Program-made: the position numbers and the translations under genes
Source of the DNA: Pseudomonadota bacterium
GTDB lineage: Bacteria > Desulfobacterota > Desulfovibrionia > Desulfovibrionales > Desulfovibrionaceae
NCBI GenBank assembly: GCA_023403845.1
Contig: JAEYDL010000016.1
Location: 62,001 to 126,000 of the forward strand
DNA: 64,000 bases
Direction: 5' to 3'
Notes under the pieces: model-generated
What the model was told of the DNA's origin: nothing
The model's input: the letters and a program-made list of their open reading frames with translations, nothing else
Databases searched by the model: none
Part shown: positions 51,797-60,298 of the stretch, one piece after another
Layout of the letters: each line of letters starts with the position of its first letter
How positions within the stretch are numbered: the first letter of the stretch is position 1

Positions 51797-53488
51797 TTAT
51801 ACGATCAGCATTTCGTCCAGAGCTGCTCCCGCAGGGACCATGGGAGACACGTTTTCCTCACGCTCCACCACCACGTCGATCACTGCGGTTCGAGGCGAGG
51901 CCAGCGCCTTGGGCAAAATTTCCTCCAGCTCCTCCTCTGTCGTAATACGATACCCTTCCGCACCGTAGGCTTCGGCAAGCTTTACGAAATCCGGCTGTCC
52001 ACGCATGTCGGTAGCGACGTAATTGGTGTCGTAAAAAAGCTCCTGCCACTGTCGGACCATGCCAAGGTACCGATTGTTCAGGATAAGGATCTTCACGGGG
52101 AGCTTGTTTTCCACAGCGGTCATGAGTTCCTGACTGTTCATCTGGATGGAACCGTCACCGGCCACATCGACGACAAGCTTGTCCGGCAGCGCCAGCTGCA
52201 CGCCGATGGCGGCGGGCAAACCGTATCCCATGGTGCCGAGACCTCCTGATGTCACGAACGTGCGCGGTTTGCGATATCGCAGGAACTGCGCTGCCCACAT
52301 CTGGTTCTGCCCCACCTCTGTCGTGACGATCAAATCTCCTCTGGTGCAGGCGCTCAAGGCCTCCAGAACCTGCTGCGGCTTCAGCTTGTCGCCCTTGATC
52401 CACCCCAGCGGGTGTTCCCGTTCCCATTCCCTGACCTGGGCCACCCATTCAGCATGATCTCCAGCCCAGTCCTTGACGGCATGGCCGGATTCAAGGATGG
52501 CGCGGAGTCCCTGCAGAGCACTCAGGCAATCGCTGACCACAGGAACTTCCACCCGAACGTTCTTGCGCAGCGTAGTGGGGTCAATATCGATGTGAACGAT
52601 ACGGGCATGAGAGGCGAAGCGGCCGAGATTACCCGTAATTCGATCGTCAAAACGCGTACCCACCGCGAGAATGACATCAGCCTCGCTGACGGCCTTGTTG
52701 GCGGCATATGTTCCGTGCATACCCAGCATGCCCAGCCAGAGCGGATCGTCTCCGGGGAATCCTCCAAGCCCCATCAACGTGCCTGCCACGGGAGCGTGCA
52801 TGGCATGGGCGAGCGTCGTCAGTTCCTCGGCCGCATCGGCCATGATTACGCCGCCCCCCGCGACGATCAACAGCTTGCGGGACGTGACAAGTACGTCCAT
52901 GGCTCGACGCAGCTGATTAAGGTTCGCGCGAAAGGTCGGACAATAGGACCGCATGGACACGTCCGGCGGCCACACGAATTCACAGCGGGCCTGCTGAACA
53001 TCCTTGGGTATATCCACCAGCACCGGGCCGGGACGTCCGGAACGGGCGAGATAAAAGGCCTTGCGCAATGTGAGCGCCAGATCACGGACATCCTTGACCA
53101 GAAAGTTATGCTTCGTACACGGCCGGGTAATCCCTACGATATCCACTTCCTGAAAGGCATCGTTCCCGATGAGAGGCGTGGAAACCTGCCCTGTCAGAAC
53201 AACCATGGGAATGGAATCGGAATAGGCCGTGGCGATGCCCGTGACTGTATTGGTGGCACCGGGGCCGGAAGTGGCAAGACAAACCCCCACCTTTCCCGAA
53301 GCGCGCGCGTACCCATCGGCGGCATGCACAGCGCCCTGCTCATGCCGCACCAGAATATGTCGCAGCTCCGGATGGCGGGGCAGTTCGTCATAAATATCGA
53401 TGACGGCTCCGCCGGGATAGCCGAAGAAAAGGTCTACGCCTTCACGCTTCAAACTCTCCAGAAGGATGGTGGCCCCGGTGCACAACAT
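51797..53488 (-). CDS. ilvB: Acetolactate synthase large subunit
   Basis: Thiamine-diphosphate enzyme that condenses pyruvate with pyruvate or 2-oxobutyrate, first common step to valine, leucine and isoleucine. The 563-residue product has FGYPGGAVIDIYD, the catalytic glutamate in RHEQGAVHAADGYARASG (about residue 50), an FAD-binding middle domain with LAVGTRFDDRITG, and the ThDP motif GDGSIQMNSQEL to ILNN. It starts two bases after a DUF465 gene, with AGGAAGG in that gene's end. Confidence 0.96.
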   Translation of the reverse strand: MLCTGATILLESLKREGVDLFFGYPGGAVIDIYDELPRHPELRHILVRHEQGAVHAADGYARASGKVGVCLATSGPGATNTVTGIATAYSDSIPMVVLTGQVSTPLIGNDAFQEVDIVGITRPCTKHNFLVKDVRDLALTLRKAFYLARSGRPGPVLVDIPKDVQQARCEFVWPPDVSMRSYCPTFRANLNQLRRAMDVLVTSRKLLIVAGGGVIMADAAEELTTLAHAMHAPVAGTLMGLGGFPGDDPLWLGMLGMHGTYAANKAVSEADVILAVGTRFDDRITGNLGRFASHARIVHIDIDPTTLRKNVRVEVPVVSDCLSALQGLRAILESGHAVKDWAGDHAEWVAQVREWEREHPLGWIKGDKLKPQQVLEALSACTRGDLIVTTEVGQNQMWAAQFLRYRKPRTFVTSGGLGTMGYGLPAAIGVQLALPDKLVVDVAGDGSIQMNSQELMTAVENKLPVKILILNNRYLGMVRQWQELFYDTNYVATDMRGQPDFVKLAEAYGAEGYRITTEEELEEILPKALASPRTAVIDVVVEREENVSPMVPAGAALDEMLIV

Positions 53489-53490
53489 TC

Positions 53491-53724
53491 CTACTTTCCT
53501 TCCTGTTCATTGTAGCCATCAAGGATGGCATGAAGGCGGGTCTTTCCTTCGAGTTTCTGCTTTTTCAGCTGCTTGAGCGTCTGTTCTTCCATGGGAGTCC
53601 GATAGGCCTTGCTTTCAAGCTTTTCCACCTGCTTCTCATAGAGGATGTGATCTTCCCAAAGATCCTTCAGTTCTGGGTTGACGGCGGCATATTTCTCAAG
53701 AAGAAGGAGCTCACGCTGTTCCAT
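53491..53724 (-). CDS. Small DUF465 (YdcH-family) protein
   Basis: A 77-residue charged, all-helical protein with the pattern of the DUF465/YdcH family, including DLWEDHILYEKQVEKLE and a TLKQLKKQKLEGKTRLH segment; a coiled coil is likely. The family's function is unknown. It sits immediately before ilvB, with only two bases between, so it must be cotranscribed and may be translationally coupled with it. Confidence 0.75.
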   Translation of the reverse strand: MEQRELLLLEKYAAVNPELKDLWEDHILYEKQVEKLESKAYRTPMEEQTLKQLKKQKLEGKTRLHAILDGYNEQEGK

Positions 53725-53875
53725 AAGACTTTCTCCGATATAGAGGTTGAATACGAAGACGAGCCGCAGTGCTGCGCCTTGCCTTTAGCCATGTTTACCG
53801 CAAAAGATAATGAAAGTGAATGCAAAAATCCCTCCCCCTGCAGCGAAATATCACCAGGGGAGCCTTTCCGCGGCT

Positions 53876-54175
53876 CTACAGCATGGCCGCATACTGGAAC
53901 AGGGAACGCACCACGATGCTCTGAATCAGCTGGATGACGATCAGCACCACAATGGGCGAAAGATCAAGCCCGCTGATGTAGGTAAACGGCAAGTGCTTGC
54001 GGATACGGTACAGAACGGGTTCGGTAAGCGAACTCAAGGTGCGGACGATCGGATTGTACGGATCAGGGCGCACCCAGGACAACAGCGCAGCAATGATTAC
54101 GATCCAGAAATAAAGAGAAAGCAGTGTATCCAGTACGCGCGCAATCGCGAAAAGGACATTGCCGAGTACGAACAT
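53876..54175 (-). CDS. YggT-family membrane protein
   Basis: Small inner-membrane protein of 99 residues with two hydrophobic regions (about 5-35 and 68-95) separated by the family segment SWVRPDPYNPIVRTLSSLTEP and ending IQLIQSIVV. YggT proteins are linked to cell shape, division-site or osmotic functions in some bacteria and plastids, but no activity is known. It lies between a HAD phosphatase and the DUF465-ilv genes. Confidence 0.88.
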   Translation of the reverse strand: MFVLGNVLFAIARVLDTLLSLYFWIVIIAALLSWVRPDPYNPIVRTLSSLTEPVLYRIRKHLPFTYISGLDLSPIVVLIVIQLIQSIVVRSLFQYAAML

Positions 54176-54214
54176 ATGACCTCCCCGGCCCGGGGCCGGT
54201 TTTCGCCAAAAGGT

Positions 54215-54889
54215 TTATCCGCCCAGTCCGGGCAGCAACTCAAGAGCCCGGTGCAGTTCCGGGAAGCCGTTCACATGAATGGAGGCAGGCAAATCCGCAT
54301 TCCGATAGGCAAGCAACGGAACGCCCCCACCTGCCGCCGCAGCCGCATCCGTGGCGCTGTCCCCCACAAACCCCACTGTTTCAGGAAGAACATTCCAGGT
54401 GTCCAAAATGCGCAGCACTCCCTCGGGTGAGGGTTTTGGCGCTACGACTTCCGCCGTCATGACCGGATCAAACAGTTCTTCCATGCCAAATTTTTTCAGG
54501 ACATCCCACATGCCGTTGCCGCGATTGGTATGCACCCCCAGACGCACGCCCTGGCCGTGCAACCAATCGAGCATCTCTCTCAGGCCGGGTTCCGGCGTCA
54601 ACAGCGGCAGCGTCACTGTCTTGTAAGGGATTCTCTGAGCGATGGCAGGAAGCTGAACATACTGCTCAGGCGTAAACAGAAAACGCAATGCCTGATCCGC
54701 CGTGGACATCTGCACATACTCCACCTGATCGTCAGCCACCGGAGGCAGTCCGAATTCGGCCAGCAATCTGTTGTAATAACCGACATTGGCGGCACAGGAA
54801 TCCACAAGCACGCCGTCGCAATCAAAGATAAGACCGGCAAGGCCTTTCGGAAAGACCTTCTTGAGCAGGAAAGACAGAGAATCGTTCAT
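54215..54889 (-). CDS. HAD-family hydrolase (phosphoglycolate phosphatase-like)
   Basis: Predicted phosphatase of the haloacid dehalogenase superfamily. The 224-residue product has the nucleophile motif IFDCDGVLVDSCAANV (about 20-35), a helical cap, a motif II serine/threonine region GVHTNRGNG, the lysine region APKPSPEG and the metal motif GDSATDAAAAAGGG. This arrangement is like Gph and related sugar-phosphate phosphatases; the substrate is not predictable. The start overlaps the upstream gene by four bases. Confidence 0.88.
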   Translation of the reverse strand: MNDSLSFLLKKVFPKGLAGLIFDCDGVLVDSCAANVGYYNRLLAEFGLPPVADDQVEYVQMSTADQALRFLFTPEQYVQLPAIAQRIPYKTVTLPLLTPEPGLREMLDWLHGQGVRLGVHTNRGNGMWDVLKKFGMEELFDPVMTAEVVAPKPSPEGVLRILDTWNVLPETVGFVGDSATDAAAAAGGGVPLLAYRNADLPASIHVNGFPELHRALELLPGLGG

Positions 54890-55743
54890 GCCCGTCCCCT
54901 TGTCAGCAGAATCACCGTTCGCTCGGCATCAAGCCAAGGACGGTCAGGATCAGGCTCCTTCCGGCCGATCAGTTGCCATACGCATCCCCGTACACAGGAA
55001 GCGGCTTCCCCGTTTTGAGGGATGGAAAACAGCTCCGGAGGCAGGGCGTCGCAGACCTCAAAATCAGAAAGTGCCCCGGCCATCCGATCATCCGCCGTAC
55101 AGAACACCGCCTCGGGAGGCAACAGGATTGAAAGCAGTTCCAGCATGAACCGCCATGAAGGCAAAAGTGCAGCGGGATCTTCGGGGACAAGGTCGGTCAT
55201 GGCGGCGAGCAGTTCCGCGTGGATAGCGGTCTCTTCCTCATCGTCCGCTCCAAGATGCGAAGCCAGCTTGCGTGCCCCATTCCTGTACCGTGCGGCCAAC
55301 CGGTCCATATCCAGAACCCGTTCCTCCTGAAGCCAGCCCAGCAAAAGGTAATGCTGGGCCCAACGCAGCAGCTCTTCTCCACCAGGTCTTTGTGAAGAGC
55401 GGGCTGTCCCTTCTGCAGTTTTGCCGGAACGGGCAAACCGGGCCAGATCCTCCCTTTCCGTAATTTCGCGGCGGGAAACAGCCTGCATCGCGGGGGTCGA
55501 AACGGAAAGATCGGCAATGCCGTTTTCGTCAAGACGAGCCAGCTCGGCCATGCAGCTTGCGGCCTGCGACGGCGTAAAAGGCAGGGAAGAAGGGGTCAAC
55601 CACAGAGAGGGATCACGTCGGGAACCGTGCACATCCGGCAGCCCGGGCCATACGGTACGTACCCCGGCAGGCACGGTTTCAGAGAGAAATTCCCTGTGCA
55701 TGGTCGGCACATATACAGGAAACTCCCTGGAATTCATCGTCAT
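54886..55743 (-). CDS. Unknown protein upstream of the HAD hydrolase
   Basis: I do not recognise this 285-residue soluble protein. It has no signal peptide or membrane segment, is rich in Ala, Leu, Glu and Arg and appears mostly helical, with the tryptophan-containing LLRWAQHYLLLGWLQEE (about 125-141) and an acidic patch DDEEETAIH. No catalytic motif is evident. The ATG follows AAAGGATG. It overlaps the HAD gene by four bases, so the two act in the same operon. Confidence 0.72.
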   Translation of the reverse strand: MTMNSREFPVYVPTMHREFLSETVPAGVRTVWPGLPDVHGSRRDPSLWLTPSSLPFTPSQAASCMAELARLDENGIADLSVSTPAMQAVSRREITEREDLARFARSGKTAEGTARSSQRPGGEELLRWAQHYLLLGWLQEERVLDMDRLAARYRNGARKLASHLGADDEEETAIHAELLAAMTDLVPEDPAALLPSWRFMLELLSILLPPEAVFCTADDRMAGALSDFEVCDALPPELFSIPQNGEAASCVRGCVWQLIGRKEPDPDRPWLDAERTVILLTRGRA

Positions 55744-56004
55744 AGTTCATCCTTTCGCATGCAGGCGGGCATTTCTATCCTTGACCCTGAATACCGCCTA
55801 AGCGTATGCTTTTTCAAAGACATAAACGGTGAGAAGCGGGATAATTCCCTGCCCTGCGCCGCTGCCGCAAAAACGGAAGAATTCTCTCCGGCGACGGCGA
55901 CGTACTCGTATTTGTATCCTGACGGTCAAAATGTTGCAACGTCCCGACCTTGACCTCGGCGATAACCCTCGCTATATGCCTTTCTTATCAAACCCGGAGG
56001 CTTT

Positions 56005-56202
56005 ATGTACGGAATCGGCATGCAGGAACTGCTTTTAATTCTTCTCATAGTAGTGGTCATCTTCGGAGCCAAGAAACTCCCCGAAATCGGCGGCGGTCTC
56101 GGCAAGGCCATCCGGAATTTCAAACGGGCCAGCTCTGAACCTGATGAAATCGACATCACCCCCAAGGCCGAAAAGAAACACGACGATAATCCTTCAGCCT
56201 GA
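56005..56202 (+). CDS. tatA: Sec-independent translocase protein TatA
   Basis: Pore-forming component of the twin-arginine translocation system, which exports folded proteins such as periplasmic hydrogenases. The 65-residue protein has one N-terminal membrane helix (about 6-22, LLILLIVVVIFGAKKLPE), the amphipathic helix start GGGLGKAIRNFKRA, and a short charged tail. TatB and TatC are not in the window. CGGAGG precedes the ATG. Confidence 0.93.
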   Translation: MYGIGMQELLLILLIVVVIFGAKKLPEIGGGLGKAIRNFKRASSEPDEIDITPKAEKKHDDNPSA

Positions 56203-56223
56203 CAGGCCATCCCCTGTATATTG

Positions 56224-56252
56224 AAACGCCCCGTCCGTCGGAGGCGTTTTTT
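56224..56252 (+). terminator. Terminator-like hairpin after tatA
   Basis: AAACGCC (56224-56230) and GGCGTTT (56243-56249) pair over seven bases around a GC-rich loop, followed by TTTG. Confidence 0.65.
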
Positions 56253-56281
56253 GTGCATCCCAGTCTAGCAAGGAAGGGCAC

Positions 56282-56710
56282 ATGAAAGTCGAACAGCTTT
56301 CCATCTTTCTCGAAAACAAGGCGGGGCGCCTTGCCGAAGTGACTCAGACTCTGAAAGAGGCCGGCATCAATATCCGGGCTCTTTCCTTGGCGGATACTTC
56401 CGACTTCGGAATTCTTCGGCTGATCGTGGACGACACGGCCAAGGCTGAAGCCGTTCTTAAAAAGGGTGGTTTTACCGTGGGGCGGACCTTCGTGGTGGGG
56501 GTCGTCGTCGATGACAATCCCGGGGGACTCAACGCCATTCTCGAAATCCTGTCCGCATACGACGTCAACGTGGAGTATATGTACGCCTTTGTTCAGAAAG
56601 ACGGCAGCAGCGCCACGCTGATCTTTCGTTTCGATCGTATCGATCAGGCCATCGAAGCGCTCAAAAGCAAGGGAATCCCGATCATCACGGCTGACCAGAT
56701 CAATGGCTAG
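56282..56710 (+). CDS. Tandem ACT-domain protein
   Basis: A 142-residue protein made of two ACT domains (about 1-68 and 69-140), with FLENKAGRLAEVTQTLKEAGINI-like and VDDNPGGLNAILEIL loops that bind amino acids in relatives (quoted as short pieces: ENKAGRLAEV, DNPGGLNAIL). Such stand-alone proteins are thought to sense an amino acid or modulate an enzyme; the partner is unknown. It begins 79 bases after tatA with AAGGAAGGG and ends at a strong terminator. Confidence 0.85.
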   Translation: MKVEQLSIFLENKAGRLAEVTQTLKEAGINIRALSLADTSDFGILRLIVDDTAKAEAVLKKGGFTVGRTFVVGVVVDDNPGGLNAILEILSAYDVNVEYMYAFVQKDGSSATLIFRFDRIDQAIEALKSKGIPIITADQING

Positions 56711-56723
56711 CCGACAGACTCAA

Positions 56724-56758
56724 GGACGCCGCTCGACAAGGGCGGCGTCCCTTTTTTT
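56724..56758 (+). terminator. Rho-independent terminator after the ACT gene
   Basis: GGACGCCGC (56724-56732) and GCGGCGTCC (56742-56750) form a perfect 9-bp stem followed by CTTTTTTT. Confidence 0.9.
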
Positions 56759-56764
56759 CGTTCA

Positions 56765-56803
56765 CAAAAAAACGCCCATGCGAGTTTTTAGGTTCACATG
56801 GGC
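56765..56803 (-). terminator. Distal minus-strand terminator after bamD
   Basis: GCCCATG (56774-56780) and CATGGGC (56797-56803) pair; read leftward the stem is followed by GTTTTTTTG. It would back up the nearer hairpin at 56866. Confidence 0.65.
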
Positions 56804-56856
56804 TTCATAACGAGTCGATACGATATATCAGCTGAATTTTACAACAGAACGAGCAC

Positions 56857-56885
56857 AAAAAGAAAGGCCGGGAATCATCCCGACC
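56857..56885 (-). terminator. Minus-strand terminator after bamD
   Basis: GGCCGGGA (56866-56873) and TCCCGACC (56878-56885) pair with one wobble pair and a four-base loop; read leftward TTTCTTTTTG follows. It lies ten bases after bamD. Confidence 0.75.
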
Positions 56886-56893
56886 TGTTGCAT

Positions 56894-57616
56894 TTACAAC
56901 CAGTCAAACCACTGTTTCCATGAACCTTCAATCTGTTCACGCGCTTCCTGCGACTGCTGTTCACGGTACTTGTAGTAGGCAGCCAACGCCTTTTGCTGCG
57001 CATGTTCCCTTACGTCGGAAACATCCCTGAAGTTATCCACGATATAGGTATATCGCCGCCAGGCAGGGCCGTATTTTTTCATGTTCCAGAACACGTCGCC
57101 CAGATAGAGTTCATGCTCGGCAATGATCCGGCGGGCGTTCACGATTTCCACATCCGCCTTCTGCGCATATTCGCTGTTCGGATACGTTTCGCGCAGCCGG
57201 CTGAAGTACTCTATAGATTCCTGCACCGCAGTCGTCGGTCGATCCACGGAGATGAAACTTTTCAGATCAGCCATGCCTACCTGATACAGGACATAGGGAA
57301 TGGCTTCATGCCTAGGATGAAGCGATTCGAAGTCCTTGTAGGCTTCGGCCGCTTCCGGGTATTTTTCATTGAGGAAAAGAGCATCTCCCAACGCCAGTTC
57401 GGCTTCCACGGTGTACGGGCTGAACGGATAATTATCCTTCAACTTCAAATAGTACTCCGCAGCCTGAGAGTAATTCTTGTCCCGCATGGCGTCATTGGCG
57501 CCCTCATACAGTTCCTGAGCGGTATCCTCAGGCGGAGGCAGGAAGAAATAGTCGATAATCCCACAGCCGGAGAGAAGAGTCAGGCACATTGCCAGCACCA
57601 GATGACGAAAATACAT
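56894..57616 (-). CDS. bamD: Outer membrane assembly lipoprotein BamD
   Basis: Essential lipoprotein of the BAM complex that inserts beta-barrel proteins in the outer membrane. The 240-residue precursor has a lipoprotein signal ending LLSGCG (cysteine near residue 18) and TPR-like repeats, such as AAEYYLKLKDNYPFSPYTVEA and SRLRETYPNSEYAQKADVE (short signature NYPFSPY and TYPNSEYA). It follows trxB by three bases, so the thioredoxin pair and bamD are one transcript, ending at tandem terminators. Confidence 0.92.
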   Translation of the reverse strand: MYFRHLVLAMCLTLLSGCGIIDYFFLPPPEDTAQELYEGANDAMRDKNYSQAAEYYLKLKDNYPFSPYTVEAELALGDALFLNEKYPEAAEAYKDFESLHPRHEAIPYVLYQVGMADLKSFISVDRPTTAVQESIEYFSRLRETYPNSEYAQKADVEIVNARRIIAEHELYLGDVFWNMKKYGPAWRRYTYIVDNFRDVSDVREHAQQKALAAYYKYREQQSQEAREQIEGSWKQWFDWL

Positions 57617-57619
57617 AGG

Positions 57620-58546
57620 CTAGGCGTCCAGTTGTTCGAGATAAATGGAAACTGAATTTGCCGCTGTCGCCCCATCTCCGACGGCGGTGGTCACCTGTCT
57701 GCACATTTTGGAACGAATATCCCCTGCCGCAAATACCCCCGGCAAATTCGTACTCATTTCGCAGTCGGTGACGACGAACCCCTGCGCATCCAGCTGGATA
57801 TCGGAAGGCAGGAATCCCGATTGCGGTTCATACCCAATGAAGATAAACAACCCGTTCACTTCCAGCCGGGAACTTTCTCCGCTTACAATATTCTTCAGGA
57901 CAAGGGCCTTCAGCTCCCCTTCCCCCTCAAGACCTGTCACTACGGAATTCAATACCAGCTCGATGCGGTCGGAAGCGGCATGTACCTTGTCCTGATACAC
58001 CTTCGCACCCCGGAAGCCTTCCCGGCGATGAATCAGATAGACCTTGCTCGCAATGCGCGAAAGGTACAGGGCTTCTTCCAGTGCCGCGTTGCCGCCGCCG
58101 ACGACGGCAACGATCTGATTCCGGAAAAAATTGCCGTCGCACAACGCACAGTAAGAAACGCCGCGTCCGGTCAGTTCTTTTTCCCGGGGAATACCGAGCT
58201 GGCGCGGATTGGCGCCAGAACACAATATCACGGAACGGGCAGTCATTTCATCCTTGCCGACAGCCAGCTTCCAACCCTCAGGGATCCGATCCATGCGCGT
58301 CACAGCGTCATTGTACCGGTCAGGTGAAAACTCGTTCAGATGTTCAGCAAAGACATCCGCCAGTTCCCATCCCTTGATTCCCTTGGGAAAACCAGGATAG
58401 TTCTCGATGGATTCCGTTTTCAGAACCTGACCGCCGGGGGCGAGCATTTCGACAAGTGCAACGGAAACTCCCGCGCGGCACAGATAAAGAGCAGCGGTGA
58501 TCCCCGCGGGACCACCGCCGATGACTACGGCGTCATACCTCTTCAT
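57620..58546 (-). CDS. trxB: Thioredoxin reductase
   Basis: FAD enzyme that keeps thioredoxin reduced with NADPH. The 308-residue protein has the FAD motif VIGGGPAGITAALYL (about 7-21), the redox-active disulfide in SYCALCDGNFF (about residue 134, CALC rather than the common CATC), the NADPH motif VVGGGNAALEEA and the C-terminal GVFAAGDIRSK. The start overlaps the trxA stop as ATGA. It forms an operon with trxA and bamD. Confidence 0.96.
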   Translation of the reverse strand: MKRYDAVVIGGGPAGITAALYLCRAGVSVALVEMLAPGGQVLKTESIENYPGFPKGIKGWELADVFAEHLNEFSPDRYNDAVTRMDRIPEGWKLAVGKDEMTARSVILCSGANPRQLGIPREKELTGRGVSYCALCDGNFFRNQIVAVVGGGNAALEEALYLSRIASKVYLIHRREGFRGAKVYQDKVHAASDRIELVLNSVVTGLEGEGELKALVLKNIVSGESSRLEVNGLFIFIGYEPQSGFLPSDIQLDAQGFVVTDCEMSTNLPGVFAAGDIRSKMCRQVTTAVGDGATAANSVSIYLEQLDA

Positions 58547-58866
58547 GCGAGAGCCTTTTGATCGATCATGGCAGCGATGCTGGATTTCGACACGGCACCG
58601 GTTACCTGCTCAACCACTTCTCCATTCTTGAAAAGAATCAGGGTCGGAATGGCACGGATACCATACTTTCCAGGCGTAGCCGGGCTTTCATCCACATTCA
58701 TCTTCACCACGGAAATCTTGCCTTCATATTCATCGGAAAGTTCTTCGATGATGGGGCCGATCGCACGGCAGGGGCCGCACCAGGGGGCCCAGAAATCAAC
58801 CAGCACGGGAAGCTGAGACTGAAGGACGACAGCGTCGAAATTGGCGTCATTAACTTGGGTAGCCAT
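58543..58866 (-). CDS. trxA: Thioredoxin
   Basis: General protein disulfide reductant. The 107-residue product has the standard active site FWAPWCGPCRAIGP (about 26-39) and the cis-proline loop IRAIPTLILFKNG. I chose ATG at 58866 with AAGGAG upstream; a longer in-frame reading lacks similarity. First gene of trxA-trxB-bamD. Confidence 0.96.
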   Translation of the reverse strand: MATQVNDANFDAVVLQSQLPVLVDFWAPWCGPCRAIGPIIEELSDEYEGKISVVKMNVDESPATPGKYGIRAIPTLILFKNGEVVEQVTGAVSKSSIAAMIDQKALA

Positions 58867-59133
58867 AGTAACTCCTTGGCAGATTTGCAGGGTTGTATGC
58901 GGGAAAGATACCCCTTCGGGCACTGCTCCACACCTTTAAATTGTAGATATCAGACATTCAGGTGTCAAGCCGGCATTCTGATTATTGTTTCTAACTCACC
59001 TTGTTTAAAATAAAATTCACAAACTTTCTTCCTGTCTGATCGCAACAGCGAAAAAACTTCCGTCTTCCCGCCGCTTCTGTTCCCATACCGTTTTCTCAAT
59101 GCGGGAACAGGATTCTGCCGACCAGAACCGGTT

Positions 59134-60219
59134 TCACCTCCCTAGCTCCAGAGGGGGCCGCAAGGTCCCTCTGTCGTTCGGGAGCCGCTGCCCTCGCGGG
59201 ACAGCGGAAAAAGCCAGATCATGTCCGAAGCCGCGCTCGGCGAGCAGTTCTCCGGCGTGTGCGATCATGACGGCATTATCGGTGCATAAAAAACGGGAAG
59301 GCAGCAGCAAGGGCTTGCCCATTTCATCCGCAAGTCGCTGCATGGCCGCGCGCACCTGCGTATTGGCGGCAACCCCGCCGGCCACGATAATGCCGCTGAT
59401 GCCCCTCTCCTGTTCCAGCGCCCTGCGCATCTTCAGGCTGAGCGTTTCAGCGACGGCAAGCATGTAGGACGCGCACACGTCGCACAGTTCCGGAGAGGCG
59501 ACATCGACGCCCTCCTCCCGAACCCGCTTTCCTTCTTCAAGCAGGCCTGAGTGGGCCTGCAAGTACACCAGAGCTGCCGTCTTCAATCCGCTGAAGCTGA
59601 AATCAAGGTTATCTGCATGGACGTATGGGCGAGGGAAGAGTCCGGTATCGGGCGTTCCCCGCTGAGCCAGACGGTCAAGCAGCACACCTCCCGGATAGGG
59701 AAGTCCCATCATCTTGGCGAACTTGTCACAGGCCTCGCCTGCCGCGTCATCCAGAGTCCTGCCCAAAAGAGTCAGAGAGTCAGGAGCGTCAAGTCTGTAG
59801 ATATGCGTATGCCCCCCGGATACCAGCAACCCAAGCAGAGGATACGTCAAGGTCTGTTCCAACCCTGCGGCAAGCAGATGCGCATGGAGGTGATTCACGG
59901 CCACAAGCGATTTGTTCCCCGCGAGAGCCAGGCCCTTGCCGAAGGCCACCCCCACCAGCAGAGCCCCGAGAAGTCCCGGACCTCGTGTCACGGCCACGAT
60001 ATCCACATCATCCAGCGACAGCCCGCTACGCCGCATCAGCTCATCATACAGCGCGCCGACGAACCGGTAATGTTCCCGTGACGCCAGCTCGGGGACGACC
60101 CCCCCGAAAAGGGCATGCACATCCATTTGCGTGGCAAGTACGGACTCGACGAGCCGTCCATCGCGGACGAGAGCCAGAGCCGTTTCATCGCAAGAAGTTT
60201 CGATCCCGAGACAAAGCAT
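59134..60219 (-). CDS. tsaD: tRNA N6-adenosine threonylcarbamoyltransferase TsaD
   Basis: Transfers the threonylcarbamoyl group to A37 of tRNAs that read ANN codons. The 361-residue ASKHA-fold protein has GIETSCDETALALV (about 4-17), the metal-binding NHLHAHLLA (about 110), SGGHTHIY, and the C-terminal CTDNAVMIAHAG. I chose ATG at 60219, where conservation starts; a longer reading would overlap the end of fbp. Its partners TsaB, TsaC and TsaE are not in the window. Confidence 0.95.
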   Translation of the reverse strand: MLCLGIETSCDETALALVRDGRLVESVLATQMDVHALFGGVVPELASREHYRFVGALYDELMRRSGLSLDDVDIVAVTRGPGLLGALLVGVAFGKGLALAGNKSLVAVNHLHAHLLAAGLEQTLTYPLLGLLVSGGHTHIYRLDAPDSLTLLGRTLDDAAGEACDKFAKMMGLPYPGGVLLDRLAQRGTPDTGLFPRPYVHADNLDFSFSGLKTAALVYLQAHSGLLEEGKRVREEGVDVASPELCDVCASYMLAVAETLSLKMRRALEQERGISGIIVAGGVAANTQVRAAMQRLADEMGKPLLLPSRFLCTDNAVMIAHAGELLAERGFGHDLAFSAVPRGQRLPNDRGTLRPPLELGR

Positions 60220-60298
60220 GCGCCATGATCCCAAATGCCGAGGGCAGACAGCGAGAATCGCCGAAGAGGCCGGACAACGTTTTCCGGCCCGCCCTGGC

